Source: Parelaphostrongylus tenuis (taxonomy: Eukaryota; Nematoda; Chromadorea; Rhabditida; Metastrongylidae). Taken from it: a stretch of 64,000 nt of DNA. The position numbers and the translations under genes are program-made. This document shows, piece by piece, positions 1 through 10,196 of this stretch (position 1 is the first letter of the stretch; each line of letters starts with the position of its first letter). The notes beneath the pieces were generated by a model. It was given only the letters and a program-made list of their open reading frames with translations. It was not told the origin of the DNA and searched no databases. The DNA is taken from assembly GCA_019055375.1 (NCBI GenBank), contig JAHQIW010004432.1, positions 1 to 64,000 on the forward strand. The letters run 5' to 3'.

Positions 1-612
1 ATCTTCAAAAGTCATATGAAGCCATGATATAGAATATTTTGCAACAAAAAATAGCAAAAAAACGGCGGTTTCATATCTGTAGACTCAATAAAAATGGCAC
101 AGGAAGAGAATGCCGAAGAGAATGTCAGCGGTGTGAGGTAGCGAATAATAGATTTGAATCGTTGCGTACGTGAAGCGATGAGTAGATCGAAAGAGTCAGA
201 ATAAGTACGCATATGTAAATCCCAGTCTGAGGTGGTGAAGAAAAGGAATGATTTGAGCATTCCCTTCTTTTCAGCCGTTTCGAGGTGTTATTGATAATAT
301 TTATTGAGTATTAGCGAAGCATACAATAATAGGGCTAGTAGTGCAGCATTAATATTACAAAAATCGTGGTGGCTAACGATTCGGCAAGTCGCCTTCTTCA
401 AAGCTTAGAAAAATCAAGTTGATCCACAATACATAACCCAAAAGCTCCATAATCCCAAAAGAAAGCGTAAGATATAAATTTTGGATTGCATAGGAAAGCT
501 TCATTTTGAATCACTCACCGTTTTAATGTTTTGGATGTATCAATTATACATTAAAGAAAAGACGCATAAGGTCAGTGCATCGATGGGTTGTGCCTAAATC
601 AGGCCTGAAAGA

Positions 613-1074
613 TCACCTGAGGTATAGTTCAAGGTTACGTGTGATGATGAGACACTCCTTTTTTCGGTTCATTTTCCGGCCTTTGTTCCAAATCCAAAAG
701 GTTTCTAACATATTACGCGCAGAAGTTTTTGATTCCCTTGCGAGGATCACGAATTTGACTCCAAACATTACTCCTGCATGTTCTTGGTTCCTATGCGTGC
801 CTAGTGAGGTTTTTGGATCAGAGCTGCGTAATCCAACTAGGTGTTTTTTCACATGAAGAAATAATGGTTTACCCGTTGTGCCAATGTGTTCATCTACGTA
901 TGCCTTGCAAGCGATTAAACAAATTGCAGCAGATCTCATGCAGTCGCCGCTTTTGGCGTTGAGGCAAACTTTACAGGCACTGGTTTCGCAGAGGCGGTCA
1001 CAGAATCGATTGCGAACTAATTGACGCTCTGGTGTCTTTGGAGTTATTTCTACTATTGCTACGAAAATATTCAA
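613..1074 (-). pseudogene. PLE copy 1 GIY-YIG endonuclease domain
   Basis: Open segment of 153 codons encoding the C-terminal endonuclease part of a PLE. Visible are CETSACKVC followed by CLIACKAYVDEHIGTTGKPL (zinc-like cysteines, then the YIG half), KKHLVG, and a late Glu in LETFWIWN before NRKKECL. This is the order expected for canonical C-terminal GIY-YIG PLEs rather than the N-terminal arrangement of Naiad-type elements. It is separated from the RT by stops, so it is not translated as one protein. It is the most complete endonuclease domain in the window. Confidence 0.8.
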
Positions 1075-1442
1075 ACCTGCTCGTATTAGGCAGCGTACAA
1101 TAGCTGTACTTATTTCGTTAGAGATAAAAGGCGGAATGAAGAAACCTTGTTTGCGTCGGATTTGTCGTTTGGGGGCAAAGACCTTCCTCTAAATCTAAGC
1201 TGAGAAGCTCCTACCGTGTCGAGGCCATTATATATCGCTATTCTTCGCACCATGCTTGAAGATTCTACCTTGTGTTCTTTTTCCGTGCACATATTGGTCA
1301 CTGTTTTAAACATGCTATAGAGAAGCGTGCATTTTATGCGCGACGGATGAGACGACAGGTGATGATCCAAGATGTTTTTTGTTGCTTGGATTTCGTTGCC
1401 ATTTTGTGTTGCTGGAGTTTTCGAACAGTTTGACCTGAACGT

Positions 1443-1877
1443 TCAAAATGGGAGCCTATTTTCCTTTGGTTTCTTACGAGTGAACTTTATGCACTCTGAT
1501 TGACTTTTCAACAACTCAAAACATCTCTCCATCTCCTCTTGGGTTGAGCAGGCGACAACGCAATCATCAATATACTTGCAATAGAGTAATGACCGGAGAT
1601 CGATTATTGAGCTCTCCACTACAAACATATAGGCTATAGCAAGAGTTGGAGCTAGTCGTTGCCCTGTCGCCAGCCCTCTAATCTGATCAACATAGTTTCC
1701 AAACCATCGAAAAAATGAACAGTTCAAACACTCTTTTAAGAGAGCCATAAAGTGCCGGATGGTGAAGCCGTACAAATTTGTGGTTCTCTCGTGCTTCGTT
1801 AAAAGGTCGCATATGGCTCGTATTGCGGACTCATTCCACACTTTTGTATAGAGAGCGGTCACGTCGAAAGATTCCAT
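1443..1877 (-). pseudogene. PLE copy 1 reverse transcriptase palm
   Basis: A 144-codon fragment containing RT motifs in order: FDVTALYT (first catalytic Asp), GFTIRHFMALLKECL, FRWFGNYV, GLATGQRLAPTLAIAYM, and YIDD near residue 102. The catalytic aspartates are present, but upstream and downstream parts lie in other frames, so the enzyme is broken. The same segment is recognisable in three other copies here (4480-4980, 38300-38820, 41540-42040), with YIDD kept only in this copy and copy 2. Confidence 0.85.
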
Positions 1878-2129
1878 TACGTGCGCGTTGTTGGAGGACG
1901 CGTTACATAGATAGTCTAGGAAAACTTGGGTATCGGTGAGATGGGCTTGAATGTGCTATAGTAATTGGACCAGTATTAGGTTCATCAACCACGTTGTACC
2001 ATCCGTTGTCCCGCCTACGCAGTTGATGATGGGTCTAACTTTGAAGACCAAAGACTGTAGAATTTTTGGTACTCTTCCGTTATACAAGCGCCATTTCGAC
2101 CCATTGTAAAAACGCATTTCTTGGTCTTT

Positions 2130-2345
2130 TTCAGAGGGGTTCAATGCCGATAGCGGCTGCCCCGCCAGGCCGTTGACGGTTGGCTGTTGGCAGACAACGC
2201 GTTGTAGCGTAAATAAGAGTGCTGTGCAAAGCGAGCGTCGGTAGTGCAACGGTTAGCATATGCTCCCGGAAAGAGTGAGATCTGGGTTCGAATCCCCGCT
2301 GACGCAAACGTTTTAGAACAGTACTCCACATATAGAGCACAAATA
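2130..2345 (+). repeat. tRNA-derived SINE with cloverleaf-like core
   Basis: A short repeat at the edge of PLE copy 1 with a tRNA-like centre at 2235-2306. GCGTCGG at 2235-2241 pairs with CTGACGC at 2299-2305 as a 7-bp acceptor stem. A D-arm-like segment, a 7-nt anticodon-like loop CCGGAAA and a B-box GGGTTCGAATCCC follow. The leader (about 2160-2230) is shared, inverted, with 9030-9115. Related copies lie at 8930-9115 and 52215-52400, and the core at 9236-9300. I read it as a Pol III-type SINE rather than a working tRNA because the leader travels with it. Confidence 0.65.
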
Positions 2346-4360
2346 ATTATTTTTTCCTCATTCTCAGATTTCTTCCTGACCGGAGCTTCCCGTTTATAGT
2401 TAAAAAATCAAACGATCAGTCAAATTCCAAGAATTTCAGTGATGTTTTTGATTTCTTGAACCAACTTCTTAGTGCTTCATAATAACCAAAAGAATGTTGG
2501 GTTTCGCACACAATGGCTCTTTTCCAGTTTTGCGAAGCCGAATATTTTTTAGAGTGTTGCAGCGTGACACAAGATCGATGTTCAAAATCATAGATTATTT
2601 GAATTTCTAAGATTTAATCTGTCGAATAATCATATAGATATCAAATGAAAAGCTTTGTGAGCGAGATGGCTTTTAGTGAGACACAACAATTTATTTCCGC
2701 TCTCTTAGCACAGTGAAAAGCTTTTTTGGAGATAAAATGCATCAGTAAAATCCCTATGATTTGGGCTATGGATTGATTATCTGAACTTAAGACGTTTGAA
2801 AAATACGTAGTTTCCAAGGTATCTAAGTGAGGAGTGGATGGTAGAAGTGATTCAATTTGTGAAACACAATCTTATTGTGGATGTCACAGCGTAATGCATG
2901 GTCCATACGGAAAAGCAGACAATTTATTGAAATCTTTAAGACTTGGTCGATGGATTGGTTACCGAAACTCCGGAGAAAGTGCTTTGATCAACGAAAAATC
3001 TTTGAATGAAAAACAAATCATTAGTCTTGCTCTTCCAGCACAATGACAAGGCGTTTTTAAGTATGAAGAAACCCTTAAAATTCTTCCGAAATAAGCTATC
3101 GAACAATTATTTAATCGTAGAAAACAAGTCCCAAGGTGAGCTTTTTCTGAAGGATTGAAATGGTGCTCAATAATGGAGAGGTAGCAGATTTTGTTTCATA
3201 TTCGAGCATTTTTTGCAGGAAGAGCTTCTCCCTTGAAGGCTCTCGATTAATATTTGACTGCACAAGTTTTGACGGATTTGATAGTGTACTTGATTTTTGA
3301 GGAGAACTCCTTGTTGCTCTGTAAATGCCAAGCGAAAATTTGGCTTCGCACTCTGCGTGCATCCTCTGCTCCCGTATGTGGATGGAATTTTGCATTAGTG
3401 ACGCTGAACTACCGTGCTTTTAAAATTTCAGTGTTATTCCATTGCACATGTTTAGAAAAATCTGAAGATAAGTATACATAAGATTTGTTTTATCGTTCTG
3501 TAGGTCAGACATTTCATTTTGGTTTCATGATGTTAAAAATTCGCCATCAAGCTTAGAGTCACGCTTAAGCAGTCTGAACCTTTTTTCCACAAGCATATAA
3601 AGTGCAAAGACAATCCTAAGATATCAGGATTTACAACTAACCTAGAGTTTCTTCAAAGCGGCTAAGAATCCCAAATTCAGATGTCAAAATCACGCGCCTC
3701 ATGTGAATTGCGCTGCGTGATCGATATTACAGCCACTGATAACCCTAGCCGATAACACATGCGCGTCGAGTGTGGAACTGAATCTTATTTTAGCTAATAC
3801 AGCGTAGTATAAAGTGTTTTTTGACCAAACGTCAGTTGGTTCAATCAAAATAACTGAGGCTGTAGGCTATTGATTAATTATTATAATTAAGAAGAAATTC
3901 TAGCCGGCAAAAATCGCTCAAGTGTGGAACATAATTTTGTTGTGTTTTAGCTACAACGCGTCAAAAAGTTCTTTTAATGAAGTCAACTACACCCTTTTAA
4001 TTCACGAGATCTGAGCAGCTGAGTAATTGTCAAAATTTCAATAAAAGCAGAAAACGCATTTTCCAGTGCGATGAACCAGGGTGTGGATAGTGAAAATGAT
4101 CCGATGTTTTTTTTGAGCATTCACTACGCTAATCACAGGATCTCGAAAAAGAGGAGCGTTATCATGGATGTCTGCCATTTGAGGACATTGTCGGTTCATT
4201 GAAAGCGATTGGTGATTTCCTCAAACGAGAACTGGAACTGGAATGAGTCCGTATGACCCTCGTAATATCATTCTAAGATTTTACTGGGTCATATTAGGCC
4301 GTTTCCCAAGCCATGGTAATAAAGCAGTAAACGTCAAAGTAATTAACCACAAGTCTTCAT
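2346..4360. repeat. Spacer of unit A, with diverged ~330-bp tandem subunits
   Basis: No credible gene. A recurring pattern (a cttgctctt...agcaca block, a long T/A tract, an aaattctt block, then a gctatcga block) appears near 2693 and 3025 and, in the inverted unit B, near 40891 and 41221, about 330 bp apart each time. This suggests old tandem subunits. Short open frames at 2834-3046 and 3254-3481 have no family signature and are treated as chance. Confidence 0.5.
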
Positions 4361-6080
4361 TTGGAGATCAAAGTTAGACCCATCATCAGCTGTGTAGGCG
4401 GGCCAACGGATGAGACAGCGTGGTTTATGAACCTAATAGTAGTCCAATTACTGATGCATACTTCAGCCTACCTCAAAAATACCCAAATGTTTCTAAACCA
4501 TCTTCGTAACGCGTCCCCCAACAGCGCGCACGTAATGGAATCTCTCGACGGAACCGCTCATTATACCGAGGTGTCGAATGAGTTCGCAATGCAGGCCATT
4601 TTCGAGCTTTTAACGGAGCACGAGAGTACCACAAACATGTATGGCTTCACGATCCGACAAGTTATGCCTCCTCTAAAAGAGTGCCTAGCCTGTTCATTTT
4701 TTAGCTTGGTTCGGAAACTATTTTGCCCAAATCAGAGGGCTGGCGATGGATCAACGACTAGCTCCAACCCTTGCTATAGCCCTTATGTCTAAAATGGAGC
4801 GTCCTACAATCGATCTCCTGCCGTTACTCTTCTGTAGGTATATAGATGATTGCCCTGTCGTCCGCTCAACCCAAAAGGCGAGAGACAAGTGTTTTGAGTT
4901 GCTGAATAGTCAGTTAGAGCACAGAAAGTTCACCTGTGAGAAACCGAGGGAAAATTGGCTCCCACTTTTAAACATTCAAGTCAACCTATCGGAAACCTCC
5001 TACAACACGAAAAGGTACCGAAAATCAAGTAACAAAAACTTCTTGCTTCATTACCTAATATCTCATCCGTCACACATAAAATGCGCGCTTCTGAAAAACA
5101 TGTTTCTAACAGCGGCCAATGTGCGCACAGGAAAAGAATACAAGGTAGAATCGTTAAGCTTATCACGAACGATAGCCATCTCAAATGCCTACGATACGGT
5201 AGAAGCTTTTCAGGTTAGATTCAGGCAAAGTGCTTCACCCCACCGACAGGTCTGACGCAAGTAAGTCTTCTTTCGTCCTGCCTTTTATTTATAACGAAGT
5301 AAGTACAGCTATTGAACGCAGCCTAAAAACAGCAGGCTTGCAAAATTCGCTAGCAATGGCTGAAATAGTCTCAAAGACACTAAAGATCCAGTTAGTGCAC
5401 AACCGACTGTATGACCGTCTCTGCGAAACCAATGACTGCAAATTTTGCCCAAACAGCAGAGACGGCGACTACATGAGATCTGCTGCAATTTGCCTAGTCG
5501 CTTGTGAGGCATTCGAGCATGAATCCATTGACAAAACGGGTAAACCACTATTCGTTTGTGTGAAATAGTACTTAGTTGGGATACGCAGCACTAACCTAGA
5601 AACCCCATTTGCACGCATAGAAACCAAAAACATGCACGAGTCGTGATCATGTGTTACCTTAAACCACACCTCTGGCTGACGCTTCCGCCCTGAGTTAAGC
5701 ACAGTTCACTGGTGCATTGACATTAAGCTGCCGATCTTCAATGAATAACTGGTAGACCCACAACATCAAAACGGCGAGTGCTTCAAAATGGAGTCTTACT
5801 ATACGATCCGAATTTCGTTCATTACGTTTCCTGATAATTTTGTGGAGGTTTTGGCTTCCTGGATTATGGATCAATTTGATTTCTCCGGGCTCTGAAGAAG
5901 ACGACCCGCTGAAACGTTAATTATCACGATTATTGTAATATTAATGCTGCAATTCTAACTGTATTGTTGTCTGCTTCGCTAATATTCAATAAGTACTACT
6001 GATAACACTTCGAATCAGCCAAACAAAAGAAAATACTCAATTATGCAAATTATGCCGAGGTTAATAAATAATCGGTCCTG
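4361..6080 (+). mobile_element. Penelope-like element copy 2 (RT + partial GIY-YIG), degenerate
   Basis: Plus-strand PLE relic diverging from copy 1. RT N-part and fingers run 4361-4740, then 4746-5255 carries QRLAPTLAIALM and an intact RYIDDC motif, followed by thumb sequence. The endonuclease part at 5230-5568 has a Cys cluster and a decayed ESIDKTGKPL block and stops at 5566 just before the expected basic EHL segment. The 3' end near 5895-5925 holds CTGAAGAAGACGACCCGCTG then GAAACGTTA, a conserved PLE tail. Several frameshifts are present, for example between 4740 and 4750. Closest local relative is copy 3 (36735-38890). Confidence 0.88.
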
Positions 6081-6178
6081 GAATGAACAAGAAACCACTA
6101 AAAAAAGCCCGTTTGTGATTCTTTCTGTAGAGAGGCATTTAACCATAGTGTGTTTCGTTGGGGATTGAATTATTTCAG

Positions 6179-6276
6179 ATATCTCGCCATTCTGACAAAC
6201 ATCAGATGACCGCAATTACTTTGGCCACCGTGCTTGCCCCAACATTATCAAGAGACGATGATGCAAAGAAAAAGTG
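6179..6276 (+). CDS. Candidate exon: RhoGAP-domain fragment
   Basis: A good nematode acceptor (ttgaattatttcag) precedes an open segment reading ISRHSDKHQMTAITLATVLA then PTLSRDDDAKKKW. The HQMTAITLATVLAPTL stretch resembles the helix of RhoGAP domains usually written NKMT..NLA.VFGP.L, a GTPase-activating domain for Rho-family GTPases. The donor is uncertain: gtaaaa at 6277 or gtggta at 6274; a TAA follows in frame. No neighbouring exon with matching phase was found. It could be one exon of a gene with long introns or a stranded fragment; the family call rests on one motif. Confidence 0.4.
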
Positions 6277-6669
6277 GTAAAACGTAAGGAGAGACGTGCA
6301 TCACAGGTGCGTCATGCTTTCCTTAAGATCTGCACTCTTGTAACCACTGTGAAAGTGAATTTCTTCCAATTTTTTGTGAAAAAATCTCACTTCATCTATC
6401 TCAAATTCGTGTCCGTTATAAGGTGACAAAAGAAGAACCGTTCTCATTCGCTGGAGATTTACTTTTTATAGAAATGTTAGTGATCGTTCAAAAACTTAAA
6501 TCTGGGGCTAGAGTTGATCGAGACCAGTTCTAAATAAGGCTGCTTAGTGACATGCAAAATTCAAATATAATTATGTTTAACACTGGATGCTAAATTCAGC
6601 TGTAGCTTCGCAGGAAGCACGAAAAACATGAACATGTAGAGAATTTGTTGCAGTATCAGAGTCATACGT

Positions 6670-6765
6670 TTAGACTAGAGCTTCTTCGAAGACGGCGAAA
6701 AAATTACTAATTAAAAAACATGCATCGCACTTTTCCGAAGCGCCAATCGTAGCGCCAGGCTGAGG
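6670..6765 (+). repeat. Left ~70-bp direct repeat flanking duplication copy 1
   Basis: The stretch from cttcttcgaagacggcg to ccgaagcgccaatcg is repeated with few changes at 7786-7856. The two copies bracket the (TA)n-containing segment 6752-7785, so that segment looks inserted within, or duplicated together with, this sequence. Confidence 0.55.
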
Positions 6766-6906
6766 GGAAAGCGATTTCCGCATATTAACACGTTCTGTTC
6801 TGGCAGATTATGTTTGCGACCGCAGCTGAACGGATTGTCCAGCGAAGGCAAAATATTATCAGCGGACGTTATCATTATCACCGGAGATCGCCTTATATAT
6901 ATATTA

Positions 6907-6942
<36 letters not shown>

Positions 6943-7785
6943 CTCGCTGTAGAGTTATTTTCAGTTGATATTCCACATCGTTCTCAACGGTCGTGGCGGA
7001 ATCGAAATCAAAGTGCTCGTTAGGCCATCAGCAGCGGATTCGGAGGTTTGATGACAAGTGTTGTTGTATTTCCTGTGTAAAATTAAAAAGTGTTATTTTT
7101 AGTACAAATCTCAAAAGTTACAATTCCAGGATTCCTTGCTGTTTATGAATATTGTGGGTCGAAGGATGAGCAGCACCTGCTTCGCAGCAAAAAACGTACA
7201 TGTGCCATTTTCTTTTTCTCTCTATTCTTCTCTCTAATGTTTTGTCTGTTCTCTGCTGAGGCAAAGAGCATTGATCTAACGAAGTTTTCTATCTAGCACA
7301 TCAATTTTTCATAGAAAAATGGCCTGAGACAATTCATTCTAGTGTAGCCGTCTTGGTGGAGTTAGATTTATTAGTCGTTTTCATCCGATTCTCGATCGTC
7401 TATTACCATAATTTTTTCACGTGCAAAATACTTTCAGACCTCAGTTTCTGACAGCATCATCATAGTATGGCCTCAGACTGATGACTCACAAGAAATGGTA
7501 AGTTCCTAACTTTCGGCCATATAAATCAGAATTTTGGTATATTTAGGACACATTTTGTAAATTCTTTAGTGATTTGATTCACTGTAACTACCGATGTTGA
7601 TTCGTTCTCTCGCTCTACGCCCAGCTTTACGTCTTTTAAGTGGTCCAAAGCAAAAATGTATCGCTAGCACCAGATCTCCAGCCATGCGGATTTCGTCCTT
7701 CCCTTTTGACGGAATAGTGAGTTCTTCGCTTTTTTGAAAATGTTCAGTGGTATGCAAAATATCCTAATATATCCTTCCAAAATAT
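6752..7785 (+). repeat. Direct duplication copy 1 with (TA)n
   Basis: Matches 11808-12720 in the same orientation over roughly 900 bp. It includes the block gctgaggggaaagcg, a (TA)n tract (about 6893-6940), the block caattccaggattccttgct and an Alu-length 3' part ending cagtggtatgcaaaat. No transposase or RT is visible. It contains the candidate exon 7438-7497, which copy 2 lacks. Confidence 0.7.
7438..7497 (+). CDS. Candidate 60-bp exon, unidentified
   Basis: Bounded by a strong acceptor (aaatactttcag) and a strong donor (gtaagttcct). Only the phase-0 frame is open: TSVSDSIIIVWPQTDDSQEM. The homologous position in the duplicate near 12480 keeps the acceptor region (acttttagacctcag) but jumps directly into intronic sequence, so exon body and donor are deleted there. 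Product unknown; it does not join in phase to the RhoGAP-like exon upstream. Confidence 0.4.
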
Positions 7786-7869
7786 CCTTCCTTCGAAATC
7801 GGCGAAAAAATCCCTAGTTGAAAAAACATGCATCGCACTTCTCCGAAGCCCCAATCGATCAGTCGTGAC

Positions 7870-8930
7870 CTGCCGCTGCATCAAATTTGAGGCCACCACA
7901 CCCTTCGACCGTCAGTTAGCCTGTAAACAAGCAAACCGAATATTGAAACTTGTTCTCATATCCCCTGCCACACTGTAGAGAAGCGCTCTTTTCAAAAAAT
8001 TAGAACAGCGTTGGAATCTTTGAATCCTACGCTATCAAATGATTACTATAATCTGAAAAAGAGCTGTGCCTTGCGAGAAAATTGCGTGTGTAAAACACGT
8101 AGGCTTCCCTCCTTTCACATCTTAAAAAGAGGCTCTTTCAAAAACCGGCCACGTGATGTTGTAGCCAGAGTTTTCAGCTTTCTAATGATATTTGACACTA
8201 CTATGGAAAATTCTTGTTCAGCCAGTGAGGTCGGTTTTTGATTTGTCACCTTACAATGGACATGTATCCTATCTCATTCATATGATTATTACTAAAGTGT
8301 GATTAATCAGACGATTAGTTTTCTCCCACCTGCAGTATGTTTTTGTTGATCCGATTTATCACTCTTTGTAGAAGAACACGTTGTACTCTGCAGTTCTTCC
8401 CTTATCAATAGACATGTATACGATGAATAGCATTAGCTTATGTTCATTAGCCGGCTTGTGGAATTGGGCCTACTGATCAAACACGCGTTACAGTCTCCAA
8501 GTTTGGTTATCTACCAACCTCGGTTTAAGAAGAACTTTTCTGTGTTTTTCTTGATGACCAGAGGCTAGGTTGTCGGAAGTAATTTTTGTGGATACCATCC
8601 AGTACAGTTTGATATTCAGAAACGTTTCGGCGGTATCTGCTTTTTCAAAAGGTTTTGTTGTTTTCACGTCTGTGACATTAACTCTCAGATTATGACAGTC
8701 ATACCTCATGCAAGACTGTGTGCGACTTATATCCACTGAGTAACTGGAAGCTCTGAAAATGATACGATGGTTTCCAATAATCTAGACGCAGCCGAAAAAC
8801 CAGTCATTATTCTGTAACACTTAGTGGTATTCAATAGTTCAACTATCAATAACTTCACAACTACTGAACAAGAAGAAACATCGAGTCTATGAAGTCTGCA
8901 TCGGTGAATATGTGAGTATAACCAGTGATG
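7870..8930. other. No gene recognised
   Basis: About 1 kb with no supportable coding region. Around 8120-8260 there is a copy of the dispersed repeat that carries the aaaaaccggc and gttgtagccagag blocks (see 11500, 23650, 34690). Confidence 0.5.
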
Positions 8931-9115
8931 TAGAGTGATGTGCCTAACTTTTGCTTCAAGCGGAACTCGAATCCCCCATCTCACTCTACTCGGCAGCGTG
9001 TGCTCCAACCCGTTGCACTACTGACGCCCGCTTTGCTATCACTCTTTATACGCTGCAACGCATCTATCTGTCAGCAACCAACCGTCAACAGTCGACCTAG
9101 GTAGTCGGTGTTGAC
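8930..9115 (-). repeat. tRNA-derived SINE (minus strand)
   Basis: The reverse complement carries the same leader as 2160-2230 (ctgttgacggttggttgctg) and a tRNA-like core at 8953-9027 beginning GCGTCAGTAGTGCAACGG with a B-box GGGGGATTCGAGTTCC. The anticodon region is different and the acceptor pairing is decayed. A tail (gcaaaagttaggcacatcac) is shared with the neighbouring element at 9172-9375. Confidence 0.6.
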
Positions 9116-9171
9116 AATGAACGCGGTCACGCTGACAGATATTGGGTATTGGATGATCGAATCAATTTTTC

Positions 9172-9375
9172 TGTATAACCGCTTTTAGCGGTGGTATGAT
9201 TTTCTAGATATACCCAGTGATGTGCAAAACTTAATCCGCTCCCGGATAGAGTGAGATGTGGGTTCAAGTCCCTTCTGACATTGTACCGCCGCTAAATGCA
9301 AAACTTTTGCTCATCACTCTGCACGATGGGTGTATCTAGAACATCATACCACCGCTAAGAGCGGTTAAATAGTAA
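9172..9375. repeat. Small element with inverted ends and a tRNA-like core
   Basis: Inverted termini 9172-9230 and 9305-9375 share AACCGCTnTTAGCGGTGG (itself nearly palindromic) and tatgatnttctagata. They flank a SINE-type segment at 9236-9300 containing GGGTTCAAGTCCC. It looks like a SINE fragment caught inside a MITE-like foldback, or a SINE whose tail pairs with flanking repeat. Confidence 0.5.
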
Positions 9376-10015
9376 AAATTTGAATTGGTCGTTCAATGTA
9401 TTAATACTAGAGTGTTGCGCTGTGTCAGCTGGTCACTTTCGTTAGTGCTATAAAAGTTATCCTTTTCTGTGAAAAGTGCACACAAGAAGTTTACAAAATG
9501 GACCAAGTAGTAGATATTTCTTATTGAAACTGGTCGCGAATCAGTTTTGGCGATGTGTATTCGCATGTGCTAGCAACTTTTCGTATTCCACGAGTTGGAC
9601 AAGCAACGTATTTTGTGTTTAACGAAATTTTAGTCAACCGTTTAAAGACGACGTGCCCCATCAGGGCACACGATTATCGTGTGACGGATATAGTTTTTTT
9701 CGGATTTTTGCAGTTATTCAATAGATCGAGAAACGGAGATTCTAGGGCTGTAATTGATTTTCTGAAACAGCCTGCTAAGGGCGCTATTGCAGCGGAAAGA
9801 AAAGTACGTTCATACTTGAGTTTTTTGAACTCCCGCTTAGATTTGAAACGTCCTGGCAACATATTTCAAGTTTTTCATGAGGTCTGTTACAGTGACCCTC
9901 ATCTGAGCAAATCCTTCTCGGGGCTCCCATGTTCAATCTCATATTCTTGACGATTTCTCTATGAAAGGGAACTCTCCGCCAAGCGGGATTGGCATGAATA
10001 AGAGTCGCTGCGCAA
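9376..10015. other. No identified gene; one 131-codon open frame
   Basis: 9555-9950 (plus) is open for 131 codons from a GTG, reading into FNEILVNRLKTTCPIRAHDY. It has no recognised domain, no good splice sites and no family motif, so it is recorded only as an open frame. A hammerhead-like repeat begins at its 3' edge (10010). Confidence 0.3.
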
Positions 10016-10050
10016 CTGACGAGGCTGCAAGGCCGAAACACATGCATTGA
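10012..10050 (+). ncRNA. Hammerhead-ribozyme-like motif (slightly degenerate)
   Basis: CTGACGA at 10016-10022 matches the hammerhead core (CUGANGA). A stem II of GGCT/GGCC closed by a GCAA tetraloop follows, then GAAA at 10035-10038, a short stem III region ACACATGC with the last position C instead of U, then A. Stem I is only about 3 bp (CAA/TTG). Related cores lie at 17668-17712, 32746-32789 and 33095-33133. Activity is doubtful because of the substituted U16.1 position. Confidence 0.45.
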
Positions 10051-10196
10051 AATGCATAAGTGACATAACAAACCTCATATAAGGCTCAAAATATGATGTC
10101 AAAAGCAGAAATACGTTTCACCTTCGGTTTGCTTGCTCGCTCAGCTGGGTTTCGTGTATGCGCTTTCACTGGATTTTTTCAAAGTTGAGCAGGAGA

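Larger units (their letters stand above)
280..2130 (-). mobile_element. Penelope-like element copy 1 (RT + GIY-YIG), degenerate
   Basis: Minus-strand relic of an endonuclease-bearing PLE. N-terminal RT segment at about 2110-1960; palm segment 1877-1443 with the PLE FDVTALYTKV block, a GLATGQRLAPTLAIAYM block and an intact YIDD catalytic motif; thumb and linker 1370-1110; C-terminal GIY-YIG domain 1074-613 with a zinc-binding-like Cys cluster, a degenerate HIGTTGKPL block, KKHL and a terminal NRKKECL segment. Stops and frameshifts separate the pieces. PLEs copy RNA at exposed 3' ends in the nucleus, and the GIY-YIG domain nicks the target. The 3' end carries the GAAGAAGGCGACTTGCCGAA tail typical of PLEs. 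Confidence 0.88.
280..6080. repeat. Unit A: head-to-head PLE pair with 2 kb spacer
   Basis: A composite repeat. A minus-strand Penelope-like copy (about 280-2130) and a plus-strand copy (about 4360-6080) diverge from a non-coding spacer. The whole arrangement recurs inverted at 36735-42790, including spacer sequence: 3403-3445 is the reverse complement of 39786-39828. The outer edge at 6000-6075 is matched inverted at 36740-36830. The two PLE arms differ from each other more than each resembles its partner in the second unit, so the unit appears to have been duplicated as a block. Boundaries are approximate. Confidence 0.75.

Noticed and set aside
2235..2306. Functional tRNA gene
   Set aside because: The core folds, but it is embedded in a dispersed SINE with shared leader, and an anticodon of GGA would require a long variable arm that is absent.
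1443..5255. Intact PLE reverse transcriptase genes
   Set aside because: All four copies are split by stops and frameshifts; two have also lost or disrupted the catalytic YIDD box.
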